Below, one piece after another: positions 1-9,070 of a stretch of 64,000 nt of DNA. The stretch spans positions 248,012 to 312,011 of the forward strand of contig NZ_SWBP01000003.1 of NCBI RefSeq assembly GCF_005116455.1. The letters run 5' to 3'. This stretch comes from Pedobacter cryophilus (GTDB lineage Bacteria > Bacteroidota > Bacteroidia > Sphingobacteriales > Sphingobacteriaceae). How positions within the stretch are numbered: position 1 is the first letter of the stretch; the number at the start of each line of letters is the position of its first letter. The notes below the pieces were generated by a model. That model was not told where the DNA came from and did not search any database. It saw only the letters and a program-made list of their open reading frames with translations. The position numbers were made by a program, and so were the translations under genes.

Positions 1-2047
1 GATCTTCATCTATCATTTCGTCAATAAAATAACTCAAGTTAAGTTTAGTTCCCGAACCTACAATAGATTCTACCTCTTTTAAAATGTCTTCGTAAGAAAT
101 ACCTTTAGATGCAGCAATATCTTCCAGTGATATTTGCCTGTCTATATTTTGAATGATAGAAACTTTTAAAGCAGATTTATTGGCAGTTGTTTTTACCACA
201 AAATCAATAGGTCTGTCAATATCATTTTCCTCCACGTAATTCTTTATCAATTCTATAAAAGGAGTTCCAAATTTAGCCGCTTTTCCATTTCCAACACCTG
301 AGATATTTTTAATCTCATCCATTGATATTGGATAATGGGTACACATTTCTTCTAAAGATGGATCTTGAAAGATAACAAACGGGGGAAGATTTTTTTGCTT
401 TGCTAATTTCTTGCGTAAGTCTTTAAGCATTTGCAAAAGCTGAGTATCTACAGCACTTGTGCCTTGTTGTGCGCCATCCTCATCATCATCTGCTGTAGCA
501 TCCATTTCTCTGTTCATTATAAAACGGATAGAGTGAGGATTTTCTAAAAATTTATTACCCGATTTACTTAGTCTTAATAATCCAAAATTATCAACGTCTT
601 TTATCACAAAATTATCAAGCAAGGCTTGTCTGATTAAAGATTTCCAAAGAATTATTCCTTCTTCTTTTCCTGAACCAAAATATTTGGTTTGATGATGTTT
701 GTATGATTGTATTTGAGCAGTTTCTAAACCTAATAGTACATTTATTAAATAATGATCATCAAACTTTTCTCCAAAATCTTTAATCATTTGAAGTACCAAT
801 TTTAAAGGTTCTTCTGCATTAAAATGTTGCTTTTGCGATCTGCAATTATCACACATATTATTGCAACCAACTTCATTAAAATTCTCTCCAAAATAATGAA
901 GAATTTGCTTTCTTCTGCAAACAGCAGATTCTGAATAATCTATTACTTCTTTTAAAATTTGAGTACCAATTTCTCTTTCAGAAACTGGCTTATCTTTCAT
1001 AAACTTGGCAAGCTTATCAATATCTTTTTCAGAATAAAATGCTATACAAACTCCTTCTCCTCCATCTCTACCAGATCTACCTGTTTCCTGATAATAACCT
1101 TCCATACTTTTAGGAATATCATGATGGATAACATACCGGACATCTGGTTTATCAATTCCCATCCCAAACGCAATAGTTGCAACTATTACATCTACATCTT
1201 CCATTAAAAATTTATCCTGCGTATCTGCCCTTACTTTTGGATCTAAACCAGCATGGTATGGTAAAGATTTTATACCATTTATTTCTAAAGCGTTAGATAC
1301 TTCTTCTACCTTTTTTCTACTCAAGCAATAAACAATACCTGATTTTCCGGTATTACTTTTAACGTATTTTACAATTTCTTTGATTACATCTCTTTTTGGT
1401 CTTACATCATAAAACAGGTTGGGCCTATTAAATGAAGATTTAAAAAGATTAGCATTAATCATTTGAAGGTTCTTCTGTATATCATATTGAACCTTTGGAG
1501 TAGCCGTAGCAGTTAAAGCTATTAAAGAAATGTCTTCTCTAATATTATTAATTACCTGTCTAATTTTTCGGTATTCAGGTCTAAAATCATGACCCCATTC
1601 AGAAATACAATGAGCCTCATCCACCGCAACAAAAGATACTCTGATTGATTTTAGGAAATCGATATTTTCTTGTTTGGTTAAAGATTCTGGAGCAACGTAA
1701 AGTAATTTTGTTTCCCCTAATAACACGTCTTGCTTAACTTTTGCTATTTCTGTTTTGTTAAGCGATGAATTCATGAAATGCGCAATGCTATCTCTCCCAC
1801 CAAAAGCCCTTAATTGGTCAACCTGATTTTTCATCAAGGCAATTAAAGGAGAAATCACTAAGGCTGTTCCTTCACTCATTAAAGCGGGTAGCTGGTAACA
1901 AATAGATTTACCACCGCCTGTTGGCATAATTACAAACGTATCATTGCTTTCTAAGATACTGTTAATGATAGCTTCTTGGTCTCCCTTAAAGTTATCAAAC
2001 CCAAAAAAAGTTTGTAAATTATCAATTAAAGATTTTTTAATCTGCAT
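1..2047 (-). CDS. recQ: ATP-dependent DNA helicase RecQ (3' end cut by window edge)
   Basis: The minus-strand reading frame is open from an ATG at 2047 to base 1, so about 682 residues are visible and the C-terminus lies outside. Visible in order: Walker A MPTGGGKS near residue 45, the DEAH box in VDEAHCISEWGHDFRPEY, a helicase C domain with ETGRSGRDG, the zinc-binding cysteines (CRRKQILHYFGE, then CNNMCDNC), and an HRDC-like domain around GVGNGKAAKFG. After that comes an extra helix-turn-helix-like C-terminal part. RecQ is a 3'-5' helicase that unwinds forks and recombination intermediates. The gene is divergent from kdsD. Family assignment is secure; only the length is open. Confidence 0.96.
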   Translation of the reverse strand, partial: MQIKKSLIDNLQTFFGFDNFKGDQEAIINSILESNDTFVIMPTGGGKSICYQLPALMSEGTALVISPLIALMKNQVDQLRAFGGRDSIAHFMNSSLNKTEIAKVKQDVLLGETKLLYVAPESLTKQENIDFLKSIRVSFVAVDEAHCISEWGHDFRPEYRKIRQVINNIREDISLIALTATATPKVQYDIQKNLQMINANLFKSSFNRPNLFYDVRPKRDVIKEIVKYVKSNTGKSGIVYCLSRKKVEEVSNALEINGIKSLPYHAGLDPKVRADTQDKFLMEDVDVIVATIAFGMGIDKPDVRYVIHHDIPKSMEGYYQETGRSGRDGGEGVCIAFYSEKDIDKLAKFMKDKPVSEREIGTQILKEVIDYSESAVCRRKQILHYFGENFNEVGCNNMCDNCRSQKQHFNAEEPLKLVLQMIKDFGEKFDDHYLINVLLGLETAQIQSYKHHQTKYFGSGKEEGIILWKSLIRQALLDNFVIKDVDNFGLLRLSKSGNKFLENPHSIRFIMNREMDATADDDEDGAQQGTSAVDTQLLQMLKDLRKKLAKQKNLPPFVIFQDPSLEEMCTHYPISMDEIKNISGVGNGKAAKFGTPFIELIKNYVEENDIDRPIDFVVKTTANKSALKVSIIQNIDRQISLEDIAASKGISYEDILKEVESIVGSGTKLNLSYFIDEMIDED

Positions 2048-2097
2048 TTTTATAGTCGAAAAATCAGCTCATGCTGATTTTAGACATCAAAATAACA

Positions 2098-2105
2098 TAT
2101 TTTTG
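2098..2105 (+). promoter_or_regulatory. Candidate -7 promoter element for kdsD-manC
   Basis: TATTTTTG matches the Bacteroidota -7 consensus TAnnTTTG and lies 34 bases before the TTG start of kdsD in the recQ/kdsD divergent gap. No good -33 TTG is seen at the expected 19-21 base spacing, so this is a candidate only. Confidence 0.45.
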
Positions 2106-2139
2106 TGAAATAAAGATATTTTAATTAAAATTTTTCATC

Positions 2140-3105
2140 TTGAAGTCATCCCTAGAAATTTTAGACATTGCAAATAAAACAATATTAATTGAGTCTAAGG
2201 CTATTCATCAGCTTACTAATCAGATCAATGAAGATTTTAGTAGGCTGGTTCAAGAGATCCTAAATCTTAAAGGAAGAGTAATTGTAACTGGCGTTGGAAA
2301 AAGCGCAATTATTGCTCAAAAGCTAGTGGCCACATTTAACTCCACCGGTACACCTTCTATTTTTATGCATGCCGCTGATGCTGTTCATGGAGATTTAGGA
2401 ATCATCCAAAAAGATGATTTAGTGCTTTGTTTATCTAAAAGCGGTAACACTGCAGAAATAAAAGTTTTAATTCCGCTGCTTAAGCAAGGTCAAAATCTTT
2501 TAGCTTGTATTGTAGGAGAGAAAAATTCATACTTAGCCCAGCAATCTAATTTTATTTTAGATGCAACAATTGAAGTAGAAGCTTGTCCAAATAACCTTGC
2601 GCCAACAACCAGCACTACGGCACAATTAGTGCTTGGAGATGCTTTAGCAGTTTGTTTAGTAGAATGCCGAGAATTTTCTAAAGAAGATTTTGCTAAGTTT
2701 CATCCTGGTGGTGCTTTAGGTAAAAAGCTTTACTTAAAGGTTGGCGATTTATCTGATTTAAACGAAAAACCACAAATTGGCTTAGATGCAAACATTAGAG
2801 AAGTCATTTTAGAAATCACAAAGAAAAGATTAGGTGTTGTGGCCATTATAGATAAAAATGAATTAAAGGGTGTAATTACAGATGGTGATTTAAGAAGAAT
2901 GATGGAAAAACATCCATCGTTTGAAAATTTGCAAGCTGTAGATATCATGAACAAAAACCCTAAAACTATTGATCATCAAGAAATGGCTGTTAACGCACTT
3001 CAAATGATGAAAAACAACAATATTACTCAACTCATTGTAAAAAGAAATAATTTATATGAAGGAGTTGTACATTTACACGATTTATTAAAAGAAGGAATTA
3101 TCTAA
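2140..3105 (+). CDS. kdsD: D-arabinose-5-phosphate isomerase, KpsF/GutQ family
   Basis: This enzyme interconverts ribulose 5-phosphate and arabinose 5-phosphate, the first step towards Kdo for lipopolysaccharide. The 321 residues hold an SIS sugar-isomerase domain (about 35-170, with TGVGKSA and LSKSGNTAE) followed by two CBS repeats (about 205-320), the usual family architecture and length. The start is TTG: the frame has a stop at 2122-2124 and no ATG between it and 2140. manC begins 10 bases after the stop, so the two are very probably one transcript supplying sugar precursors. The CBS pair may sense an adenine nucleotide, which is an inference from the domain family. Confidence 0.93.
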   Translation: MKSSLEILDIANKTILIESKAIHQLTNQINEDFSRLVQEILNLKGRVIVTGVGKSAIIAQKLVATFNSTGTPSIFMHAADAVHGDLGIIQKDDLVLCLSKSGNTAEIKVLIPLLKQGQNLLACIVGEKNSYLAQQSNFILDATIEVEACPNNLAPTTSTTAQLVLGDALAVCLVECREFSKEDFAKFHPGGALGKKLYLKVGDLSDLNEKPQIGLDANIREVILEITKKRLGVVAIIDKNELKGVITDGDLRRMMEKHPSFENLQAVDIMNKNPKTIDHQEMAVNALQMMKNNNITQLIVKRNNLYEGVVHLHDLLKEGII

Positions 3106-3115
3106 ATTAATTTAA

Positions 3116-4201
3116 ATGAAGAACAATAATTATGCGCTAATTATGGCTGGCGGTATTGGCAGTCGCTTTTGGCCAGTTAGCAGAACCACTTATCCAAAAC
3201 AATTTTTAGACGTTTTAGGTACTGGTAAAAGCCTTATTCAAAATACATTTGAAAGATTTAAAAAAATTCTTCCGGTAGAAAACATTTACATTTTAACCAA
3301 TGAGAACTATTTTGATTTGGTAAAAGAACAAATACCTGAGTTAACTGATAATCAAATTATTGGTGAGCCTATTATGAGAAATACAGCTCCTTGTATTGCT
3401 TATGGCTGCTATAAGATTAAACAATTAAATCCAGACGCATTAGTTGTTGTTGCTCCCTCTGATCATTTAATTTTAGAAACAGAAAATTTTATTGACATCA
3501 TCAATAAATCTTTAGAAGCGGCTAAAGAAAATGATTGTTTAATCACCCTTGGAATTAAACCATCAAGACCTGATACAGGTTACGGCTACATACAATATTC
3601 TAATACCGCTTTAGCTGATAACTTATATAAGGTGAAAACTTTCACAGAAAAACCTTCTTTAGAAATTGCACAAACTTTTTTAGCAAGTGGAGATTTTCTT
3701 TGGAATGCTGGTATTTTTATTTGGTCGGTTGATGCGATTATTGCAGCTCTTGATAAACATCTTCCAGAAATGAGTGAGATTTTTAGAGACGGAAAAGGTG
3801 CATACAATTCAGATACCGAGAAAGATTTTATTCAAAATGCTTTTCAGCGTTGCACCAATATCTCTATAGATTACGGTATTATGGAAAAAGCAGAAAACGT
3901 TTACGTAATGCCTGCCGATTTTGGATGGTCTGATTTAGGTACCTGGGCTTCTGTTTATGATTTAGCGGATAAAGATTATGTAGGCAATGCGGTTATTCAC
4001 CCAGAAAAAGTGATGATGTACGATTCTTCAAATTGTATGGTAAACGTACCTGGAGACAAGCTAGTAATTTTAAATGGCTTGCATGATTATATAGTGGTAG
4101 AAGCAAATAACACATTAATGATTTGCCCAAAAGACAAGGAGCAACATGTGAAACAAGTTGTTGCTGATGTTAAACAAAGATTTGGTAATAAGTATATTTA
4201 G
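3116..4201 (+). CDS. manC: Mannose-1-phosphate guanylyltransferase
   Basis: The protein makes GDP-mannose from mannose 1-phosphate and GTP for glycan assembly. The nucleotidyltransferase signature MAGGIGSRFWPVSR sits at residues 10-23, followed by PKQF, PSDH, FTEKP and WNAGIFIW, all typical of ManC. At 361 residues it has the nucleotidyltransferase core and a short beta-helix end but not the phosphomannose-isomerase domain found in the roughly 480-residue bifunctional enzymes. It follows kdsD by 10 bases. A hairpin follows the stop codon. GDP-mannose from this enzyme could feed the GT4 enzymes at 50.9-54.2 kb, but that link is only an inference. Confidence 0.94.
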   Translation: MKNNNYALIMAGGIGSRFWPVSRTTYPKQFLDVLGTGKSLIQNTFERFKKILPVENIYILTNENYFDLVKEQIPELTDNQIIGEPIMRNTAPCIAYGCYKIKQLNPDALVVVAPSDHLILETENFIDIINKSLEAAKENDCLITLGIKPSRPDTGYGYIQYSNTALADNLYKVKTFTEKPSLEIAQTFLASGDFLWNAGIFIWSVDAIIAALDKHLPEMSEIFRDGKGAYNSDTEKDFIQNAFQRCTNISIDYGIMEKAENVYVMPADFGWSDLGTWASVYDLADKDYVGNAVIHPEKVMMYDSSNCMVNVPGDKLVILNGLHDYIVVEANNTLMICPKDKEQHVKQVVADVKQRFGNKYI

Positions 4202-4204
4202 TAA

Positions 4205-4245
4205 AAAGCGCTCAAAATTTTATGATTTGAAATTTTGGGCGCTTT
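4205..4245 (+). terminator. Hairpin terminator after manC
   Basis: Arms 4205-4220 and 4230-4245 form a 16-bp stem with one G-U wobble and a 9-base loop, starting four bases after the manC stop. The U tract is short (TTT), so termination strength is uncertain. The stem could also serve rlmB arriving from the other side. Confidence 0.65.
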
Positions 4246-4341
4246 AACAGGCTTTACGCTATATCTTTTTTTTAACAGATAATCCAAAAACTATCCTTAA
4301 AAAAAGGATGCCGCTTCAATCCTTAGCGCAATTCAACAGCA

Positions 4342-5109
4342 TTAAGAATTTATACGTTGCCTCACCGCTTCGTACAATATCACCCCAGCAGAAACAGAAA
4401 CATTTAGAGAAGCTATTTTACCGACCATAGGTATTTTAGTCAGGTAATCTGCATTTCTCATTAAATCAAAAGAAATTCCTTCATCTTCTGCTCCCATTAT
4501 AATAGCTGTTGGCGCAGTATAATCTGGCTTGTAAATAAAATCTTCTGTTTTTTCTGTACAAGCAACAATTTGTAAGCCTGAGTCTTTTAAGAATCTTAAT
4601 ACTTGAATTAAACTATCATGTCTGCAAATTGGAATTTTATACAATGCACCTGCCGAAGTTTTAACAGCATCTGGATTTACTTGTGCTGATCCTTTTTTAG
4701 GCACCACAATAGCATGTACTCCAGTACATTCGGCAGTTCTAACAATTGCTCCAAAATTTCTAACATCAGTAATGCCATCCAAAATCATAATTAATGGCGT
4801 TTCCCCTTTTTCAAAAATATCAGGAATAATGTTTTCTATTTTTTGATACGTAATTGGCGAAATAAACGCAATAACACCTTGATGGTTTTTTGTAGTAATT
4901 CTATTTAATTTTTCTATTGGAACTTGCTGCGACGGAATATCGTATTCTCTCAATAATGTCCTTAATTCAGAAATCAAACCACCAACTAAGCCTCTTTGAA
5001 GAAAAAGTGACTCAATATCTTGACCAGATTTAATGGCTTCAATCACCGCTCTTATACCAAAAATCATTTGATTTACCTCTTTGGGCTCATTTTGAAATCT
5101 TTTTTCCAT
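4342..5109 (-). CDS. rlmB: 23S rRNA (guanosine-2'-O-)-methyltransferase, TrmH/SpoU family
   Basis: The protein has an N-terminal substrate-binding domain (about 12-90, starting MIFGIRAVIEAIKSG) and a SpoU methyltransferase domain with DGITDVRNFGAIVRTAECTG, IIMGAEDEGIS and IPMVGKIASLNVSVSAGVILYE. These are the three motifs of the knotted SPOUT fold that binds S-adenosylmethionine. The family 2'-O-methylates a guanosine in 23S rRNA. Length (255 residues) fits. Other TrmH paralogues methylate different sites, so the exact target is inferred. It stands alone, divergent from dnaB, with a 276-base gap. Confidence 0.9.
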   Translation of the reverse strand: MEKRFQNEPKEVNQMIFGIRAVIEAIKSGQDIESLFLQRGLVGGLISELRTLLREYDIPSQQVPIEKLNRITTKNHQGVIAFISPITYQKIENIIPDIFEKGETPLIMILDGITDVRNFGAIVRTAECTGVHAIVVPKKGSAQVNPDAVKTSAGALYKIPICRHDSLIQVLRFLKDSGLQIVACTEKTEDFIYKPDYTAPTAIIMGAEDEGISFDLMRNADYLTKIPMVGKIASLNVSVSAGVILYEAVRQRINS

Positions 5110-5385
5110 AATTGCCGCAATTTAGGTAAAAAACGCTTTACTCATTTAATAAAAAGTATAGCATAAAGCAATAGCCATAACTTAGCTAACATTTCCATTT
5201 TTTATTAACAATACCTCTACATACAATTAGAGCCTAATTTTGAAGTTTACCAACAGGTTATCCACAAGCATTGTTGAAAATTATATACAAAAAGGCCTTA
5301 AAATCAGATATGTGTATCTCATACACTAATTAAGCTGTTTATAACTCTTAAATTAAGGCGTCCAATTTTGTATATTTTTGTAAAT
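5110..5385. promoter_or_regulatory. rlmB/dnaB divergent region with DnaA-box-like sites
   Basis: This AT-rich gap holds a perfect match to the E. coli DnaA box (TTATCCACA, 5258-5266), a one-mismatch copy (TTATATACA, 5281-5289) and a poorer reverse-orientation copy at 5311-5319. The dnaB promoter element is at the right edge. No gene, origin-type repeat array or RNA gene is visible. A single 9-mer can arise by chance, so DnaA binding here is an inference. Confidence 0.4.
5373..5380 (+). promoter_or_regulatory. Candidate -7 promoter element for dnaB
   Basis: TATTTTTG matches TAnnTTTG and ends five bases before the ATG at 5386. Initiation at the usual distance would start the mRNA at or almost at that ATG. 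This argues against the upstream in-frame TTG at 5368, which lies before this element. No clear -33 TTG is seen. Confidence 0.5.
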
Positions 5386-6939
5386 ATGAGTTTAGAATCT
5401 GATTCCAATAAAACATCCCTTTCAAAAGATAAAAGAAGTAGACTAGGAAATTTAGTTTCTGGTTTAGGAAAATTACCTCCACAAGCTTTAGACTTAGAAG
5501 AAGCAGTTTTAGGTGCTTTAATGTTAGAAAAGGATGCCCTTTCTGCCGTTATAGATATCCTTAAACCCGATGTTTTTTATAAAGATGCTCATCAAAAGAT
5601 TTTCCAATCTATTCAAACACTTTTCACCGCTTCTTCGCCTGTTGATATTTTAACGGTTACCGCTCAATTAAGACAACAAGGCGACTTAGAGATGGTTGGA
5701 GGAGCCTTCTATATTACAGAGTTAACAAACAGAGTAGCATCAGCAGCTAATATTGAATTTCATGCGAGAATTATTTCTCAAAAATTTATTCAAAGAGAGT
5801 TAATTAGAATTTCTACTGACATTATCAATCAATCTTATGAAGATACCAGTGATGTTTTTGAACTATTAGATTATGCAGAGAAAAATCTTTTTGATATTGC
5901 TCAAAACAATTTAAGAAGAGATTCTAGAAAAATGGACGATATCATCAAAGAATCTTTAAAGGTTTTAGAATCTTTAAGAGGGAAAGACGATACTTTAACA
6001 GGTGTGCCATCAGGTTTTACAGCGCTTGATAGAATGACAAATGGTTGGCAAAAATCTGATCTTATCATTATTGCTGCTCGTCCGGCGATGGGAAAAACTG
6101 CCTTTGTGTTAACCTGTGCAAGAAATGCCGCTGTACAATTTAATAAACCGGTTGTTTTCTTTTCATTAGAGATGTCATCTGTTCAATTAACCAATCGTTT
6201 AATTTCTGGAGAAGCAGAAATTGAACAAGAAAAAATTAGAAAAGGACAATTATTAGATTGGGAGTGGCATCAAATGACTTCTAAAATTGGTAATTTAAGT
6301 GAAGCGCCTCTAATTATAGATGATACTCCAGCTTTAAATGTATTTGAATTTAGAGCAAAATGTAGAAGACTAAAAGCACAATACGATATTCAAATGATCA
6401 TTATTGATTATTTGCAATTGATGCAAGGTAAAGCAGATGGTAAAGGAAGTGGAAATAGAGAACAAGAAATTAGTAGTATCTCTAGAGCTTTAAAACAAGT
6501 TGCCAAAGAATTAAACGTTCCGGTAATTGCACTTTCTCAATTAAGTAGAGCGGTAGAAAACAGACCTGGTGGATCAAAAAAACCAATGCTTTCAGATTTA
6601 CGTGAATCTGGAGCTATTGAGCAAGATGCCGATATGGTTTTATTTCTTTACCGACCAGAATATTATGGTTTAGACCAAGATGAGAATGGCAACCCTACTG
6701 CCGGAATTGGAGAAGTAATTATTGCAAAACATAGAAATGGCGAAACCGGAACTGTGCCTTTAAGATTTATTGGTAAGTATGTTAAATTTGCCGATTTAGA
6801 AGATGGATTTAATGGTACGCCAAGCACAAAAGATAGCGGAGCCGATCCTTTTTCGAGCTTATCTCCTTCATCTCAATTTGAAAGCATTACACTAAAACCT
6901 AAAAATTGGGATAGTGAAGATGAAGATCCTCCTTTCTAA
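5386..6939 (+). CDS. dnaB: Replicative DNA helicase DnaB
   Basis: This is the hexameric 5'-3' helicase of the replication fork. From the ATG at 5386 it is 517 residues: a DnaB N-terminal helical domain (about 28-130, beginning LPPQALDLEEAVLGA), a linker, then the RecA-type ATPase with Walker A ARPAMGKT (about 231-238), IIIDYLQLM as Walker B, and LSQLSRAVENRP plus SDLRESGAIEQDAD further on. The frame continues upstream to a TTG at 5368, but the promoter -7 element lies between the two, so 5386 is preferred. The C-terminal tail is acidic and low-complexity. A strong bidirectional terminator separates it from rpsO. Confidence 0.96.
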   Translation: MSLESDSNKTSLSKDKRSRLGNLVSGLGKLPPQALDLEEAVLGALMLEKDALSAVIDILKPDVFYKDAHQKIFQSIQTLFTASSPVDILTVTAQLRQQGDLEMVGGAFYITELTNRVASAANIEFHARIISQKFIQRELIRISTDIINQSYEDTSDVFELLDYAEKNLFDIAQNNLRRDSRKMDDIIKESLKVLESLRGKDDTLTGVPSGFTALDRMTNGWQKSDLIIIAARPAMGKTAFVLTCARNAAVQFNKPVVFFSLEMSSVQLTNRLISGEAEIEQEKIRKGQLLDWEWHQMTSKIGNLSEAPLIIDDTPALNVFEFRAKCRRLKAQYDIQMIIIDYLQLMQGKADGKGSGNREQEISSISRALKQVAKELNVPVIALSQLSRAVENRPGGSKKPMLSDLRESGAIEQDADMVLFLYRPEYYGLDQDENGNPTAGIGEVIIAKHRNGETGTVPLRFIGKYVKFADLEDGFNGTPSTKDSGADPFSSLSPSSQFESITLKPKNWDSEDEDPPF

Positions 6940-7021
6940 ATCATTATTTAGACCGATTAGATGATTTTTAATGTCGATAAAAACTAAGAGAACTTTAAAA
7001 AAACAAAAATTAATAACATAA

Positions 7022-7056
7022 AAAAGAGCCATTTTGAATTTCAAAATGGCTCTTTT
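7022..7056. terminator. Strong bidirectional terminator between dnaB and rpsO
   Basis: Arms 7022-7038 and 7040-7056 are perfectly complementary over 17 bases (AAAAGAGCCATTTTGAA and its complement), with A/T runs on both sides. It sits between convergent dnaB and rpsO and should stop transcription from either side. Confidence 0.88.
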
Positions 7057-7074
7057 AATTTAATAAAGAATTTG

Positions 7075-7359
7075 TTATATAGACTTGATGATATCTCTTA
7101 AGCCTAATGATTTGATAATAGCTCTGTATCTGCTGATATCTTTTTTGAAAAGATAAGCTAATAATGCTCTTCTCTTACCAACTAGTTTTTGAAGTGATAA
7201 CTGAGTTGAAAAATCTTTTTTATTCTTTTTTAAGTGACCAGTTAAATGCGCAATTCTATAAGTGAATAATGCTACCTGACCTTCTGCTGAACCGGTGTTG
7301 GTTTCAACTTCTCCGTGTTTTTGGAAAATCTCTTTTTTCTTTTCTGTACTTAAATACAT
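7075..7359 (-). CDS. rpsO: 30S ribosomal protein S15
   Basis: S15 binds the central domain of 16S rRNA early in 30S assembly. The 94-residue product has the conserved GSAEGQVALFTYRIAHLTGHLKKNKKD and LVGKRRALLAYL segments. It has its own well-formed promoter upstream (7405-7435) and a terminator downstream. In many bacteria rpsO is followed directly by pnp; here pnp lies about 30 kb away. Confidence 0.97.
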   Translation of the reverse strand: MYLSTEKKKEIFQKHGEVETNTGSAEGQVALFTYRIAHLTGHLKKNKKDFSTQLSLQKLVGKRRALLAYLFKKDISRYRAIIKSLGLRDIIKSI

Positions 7360-7404
7360 TACCTGAATAATATTAAAGCTGTTAAATAATTAATTAATAG
7401 AATG

Positions 7405-7435
7405 CAAAAGTAAGGTTATTAATTCAATAATCAAA
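7405..7435 (-). promoter_or_regulatory. rpsO promoter, -33 TTTG and -7 TACTTTTG
   Basis: On the minus strand, TTTG (7435-7432) is followed after exactly 19 bases by TACTTTTG (7412-7405), which fits the Bacteroidota primary sigma consensus TTTG-N19-TAnnTTTG. The ATG of rpsO is about 46 bases further on. This is the best-formed promoter I found here. Confidence 0.75.
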
Positions 7436-7439
7436 TTAA

Positions 7440-8240
7440 TTACTCAGCAAAGTTATTGATATCTAAAGTCCAGTCATAATTTCCAAAAGTTAAGTTGGGG
7501 TTGCTATCATCCGGAATTAAATTAAATTCTTTTAAAATCTTTTTCGTTCCATATTTTCCTCCAAAATCACCTCTAAACCAACTCATTAAAGTACTTGTTT
7601 CTACGGTATTGTTTTCTTTATTGTATTTGGTAAAGTCTGTTAAATACATTTTGGTTGCATTTTGTAATTGCTCATTAACTGTTTTAGCAGCATATATTCT
7701 AACTGGCGGGCAACTTTTAGCTCCGCAATTAATTGCAAAATGAATTCTAAAATCTCTTTGTTTTACTCTAAGCTGGCGTTCAAACGCAGGAGGAAATACC
7801 TTGCCAACATAACCCAAACCAAATTTAAATTGAGATTTTCTAATCATTCCATTTTCAATATCATCAAAGCTTAATGTCTCCCCAGCAATTTTAATCTGTT
7901 TTTTGGTAAAGAAAGCTCCCCTATCATCAAACAAACTTTTATCTTTTCTTAATAGCGCAATGATATATCCATTATAAATATTTATCCAGAAGGCTTTTCT
8001 TTGCTCATCTAAAACTAAAATTGTATTCAACTCGTCTTTAGTGACATTTGCAAGTTTCGTTTGAATATCCGTTACCTCTTTGTTGGCTTTTAAATTTTTG
8101 AGCATATTTTCAGACCAGCCATTATAAACTGTAGACTTAATCTCCTTATTGACTTCATTAGGTCTTTTTATTCCGCAGCTAATTATGCTTGAAATCAAAA
8201 ATGCTATTACTATTATTATTCTCATTTTATTTATACTCAT
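7440..8240 (-). CDS. DUF547 domain lipoprotein
   Basis: The N-terminus MRIIIVIAFLISSIISCG is a lipoprotein signal peptide with a lipobox ending at the cysteine, so the product is probably anchored in the envelope. The rest is a DUF547 domain, recognised by FWINIYNGYIIALL, the IHFAINCGAKSCPPVR block and LMSWFRGDFG. Two in-frame ATGs (8240 and 8225) are possible; the second begins directly at the signal peptide. DUF547 has no established biochemical role; its Cys/His pattern resembles papain/transglutaminase-like folds, but I do not infer activity. It stands alone between rpsO and the divergent GT2 gene. Confidence 0.85.
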   Translation of the reverse strand: MSINKMRIIIVIAFLISSIISCGIKRPNEVNKEIKSTVYNGWSENMLKNLKANKEVTDIQTKLANVTKDELNTILVLDEQRKAFWINIYNGYIIALLRKDKSLFDDRGAFFTKKQIKIAGETLSFDDIENGMIRKSQFKFGLGYVGKVFPPAFERQLRVKQRDFRIHFAINCGAKSCPPVRIYAAKTVNEQLQNATKMYLTDFTKYNKENNTVETSTLMSWFRGDFGGKYGTKKILKEFNLIPDDSNPNLTFGNYDWTLDINNFAE

Positions 8241-8361
8241 TGTCTTATTTTTTTCAAATCTTTATCATCCTAATACACGTATTTAGTTGTAGTTTGGTTT
8301 TATCATAACATTATCATGACTTTAAGATTAGTCTGCAATTTATGTTTTACTTTATAATAAC

Positions 8362-9069
8362 ATGTTTATAAGCATTATTATTCCAACATATAACGAAGCT
8401 GAGCATATTGCCAACCTTATTTTACAACTACAAAAAAATAATTCTAAAGATTACGAGATTTTAGTGGTTGATGCGGGAAGTTTAGATGACACACAAAATA
8501 TTGCGAAAAAATCAGGTGTTCAAGTACTTGAATCTCCGGTTAAAGGTAGGTCAAAGCAAATGAATTTTGCAGCTAAACACAGTAAAGGAGATGTTTTATA
8601 CTTTGTTCATGCAGATACCTTGCCTCCACTTTCATTTTTTGAAGATATTAAACAATCTATAGCTGAGGGTTTCCAAATTGGATGCTTTAGATTTAAGTTT
8701 AATTCGGATAAAACGATGCTGAAATTGAATTCCTATTTTACTCGCTTTGATAGGTTAATGTGCCGAGGGGGAGACCAATCTTTATTTATAACCAGAAAAC
8801 TTTTTGATGAACTAAATGGCTATTGCGAACAACATAAAGTGATGGAAGATTATGATATTATTATAAGAGCAAGAAAAAAATACGCTTTTAAAATTATTCC
8901 AAAAAATGTGCTAGTATCTGCCAGAAAATACGACTATAACAGTTATTTGAAAGTAAATATTGCCAATTTAACAGCTTTTATGATGTTTTATGCAAAAGCA
9001 GATCATGATAGAATTATAAAAGTTTATAAGAAATTATTGAATCACGAAAAGAGTGAGCTGAAATATTAA
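8362..9069 (+). CDS. GT2-family glycosyltransferase (TIGR04283-like)
   Basis: The GT-A nucleotide-binding start ISIIIPTYNEAEHIANLI and VVDAGSLDDTQ mark a family 2 glycosyltransferase. A HADT motif takes the place of the usual DXD, and GGDQSLFITRKLFDELNGY with VMEDYD follows. At 235 residues it is a short soluble member with no membrane segment, resembling the TIGR04283 subgroup. Donor and acceptor are unknown. The next gene starts after one base (stop at 9067-9069, ATG at 9071), which indicates co-transcription with the VOC protein. Confidence 0.85.
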   Translation: MFISIIIPTYNEAEHIANLILQLQKNNSKDYEILVVDAGSLDDTQNIAKKSGVQVLESPVKGRSKQMNFAAKHSKGDVLYFVHADTLPPLSFFEDIKQSIAEGFQIGCFRFKFNSDKTMLKLNSYFTRFDRLMCRGGDQSLFITRKLFDELNGYCEQHKVMEDYDIIIRARKKYAFKIIPKNVLVSARKYDYNSYLKVNIANLTAFMMFYAKADHDRIIKVYKKLLNHEKSELKY

Positions 9070-9070
9070 T

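Noticed and set aside
959-1207. Plus-strand open frame of 82 codons inside recQ
   Set aside because: It is antisense to the conserved helicase domain and resembles no family.
4293-4309. Small hairpin ATCCTT/AAGGAT between manC and rlmB
   Set aside because: A stem of six pairs in AT-rich DNA is expected by chance, and the stronger hairpin at 4205-4245 already explains termination.
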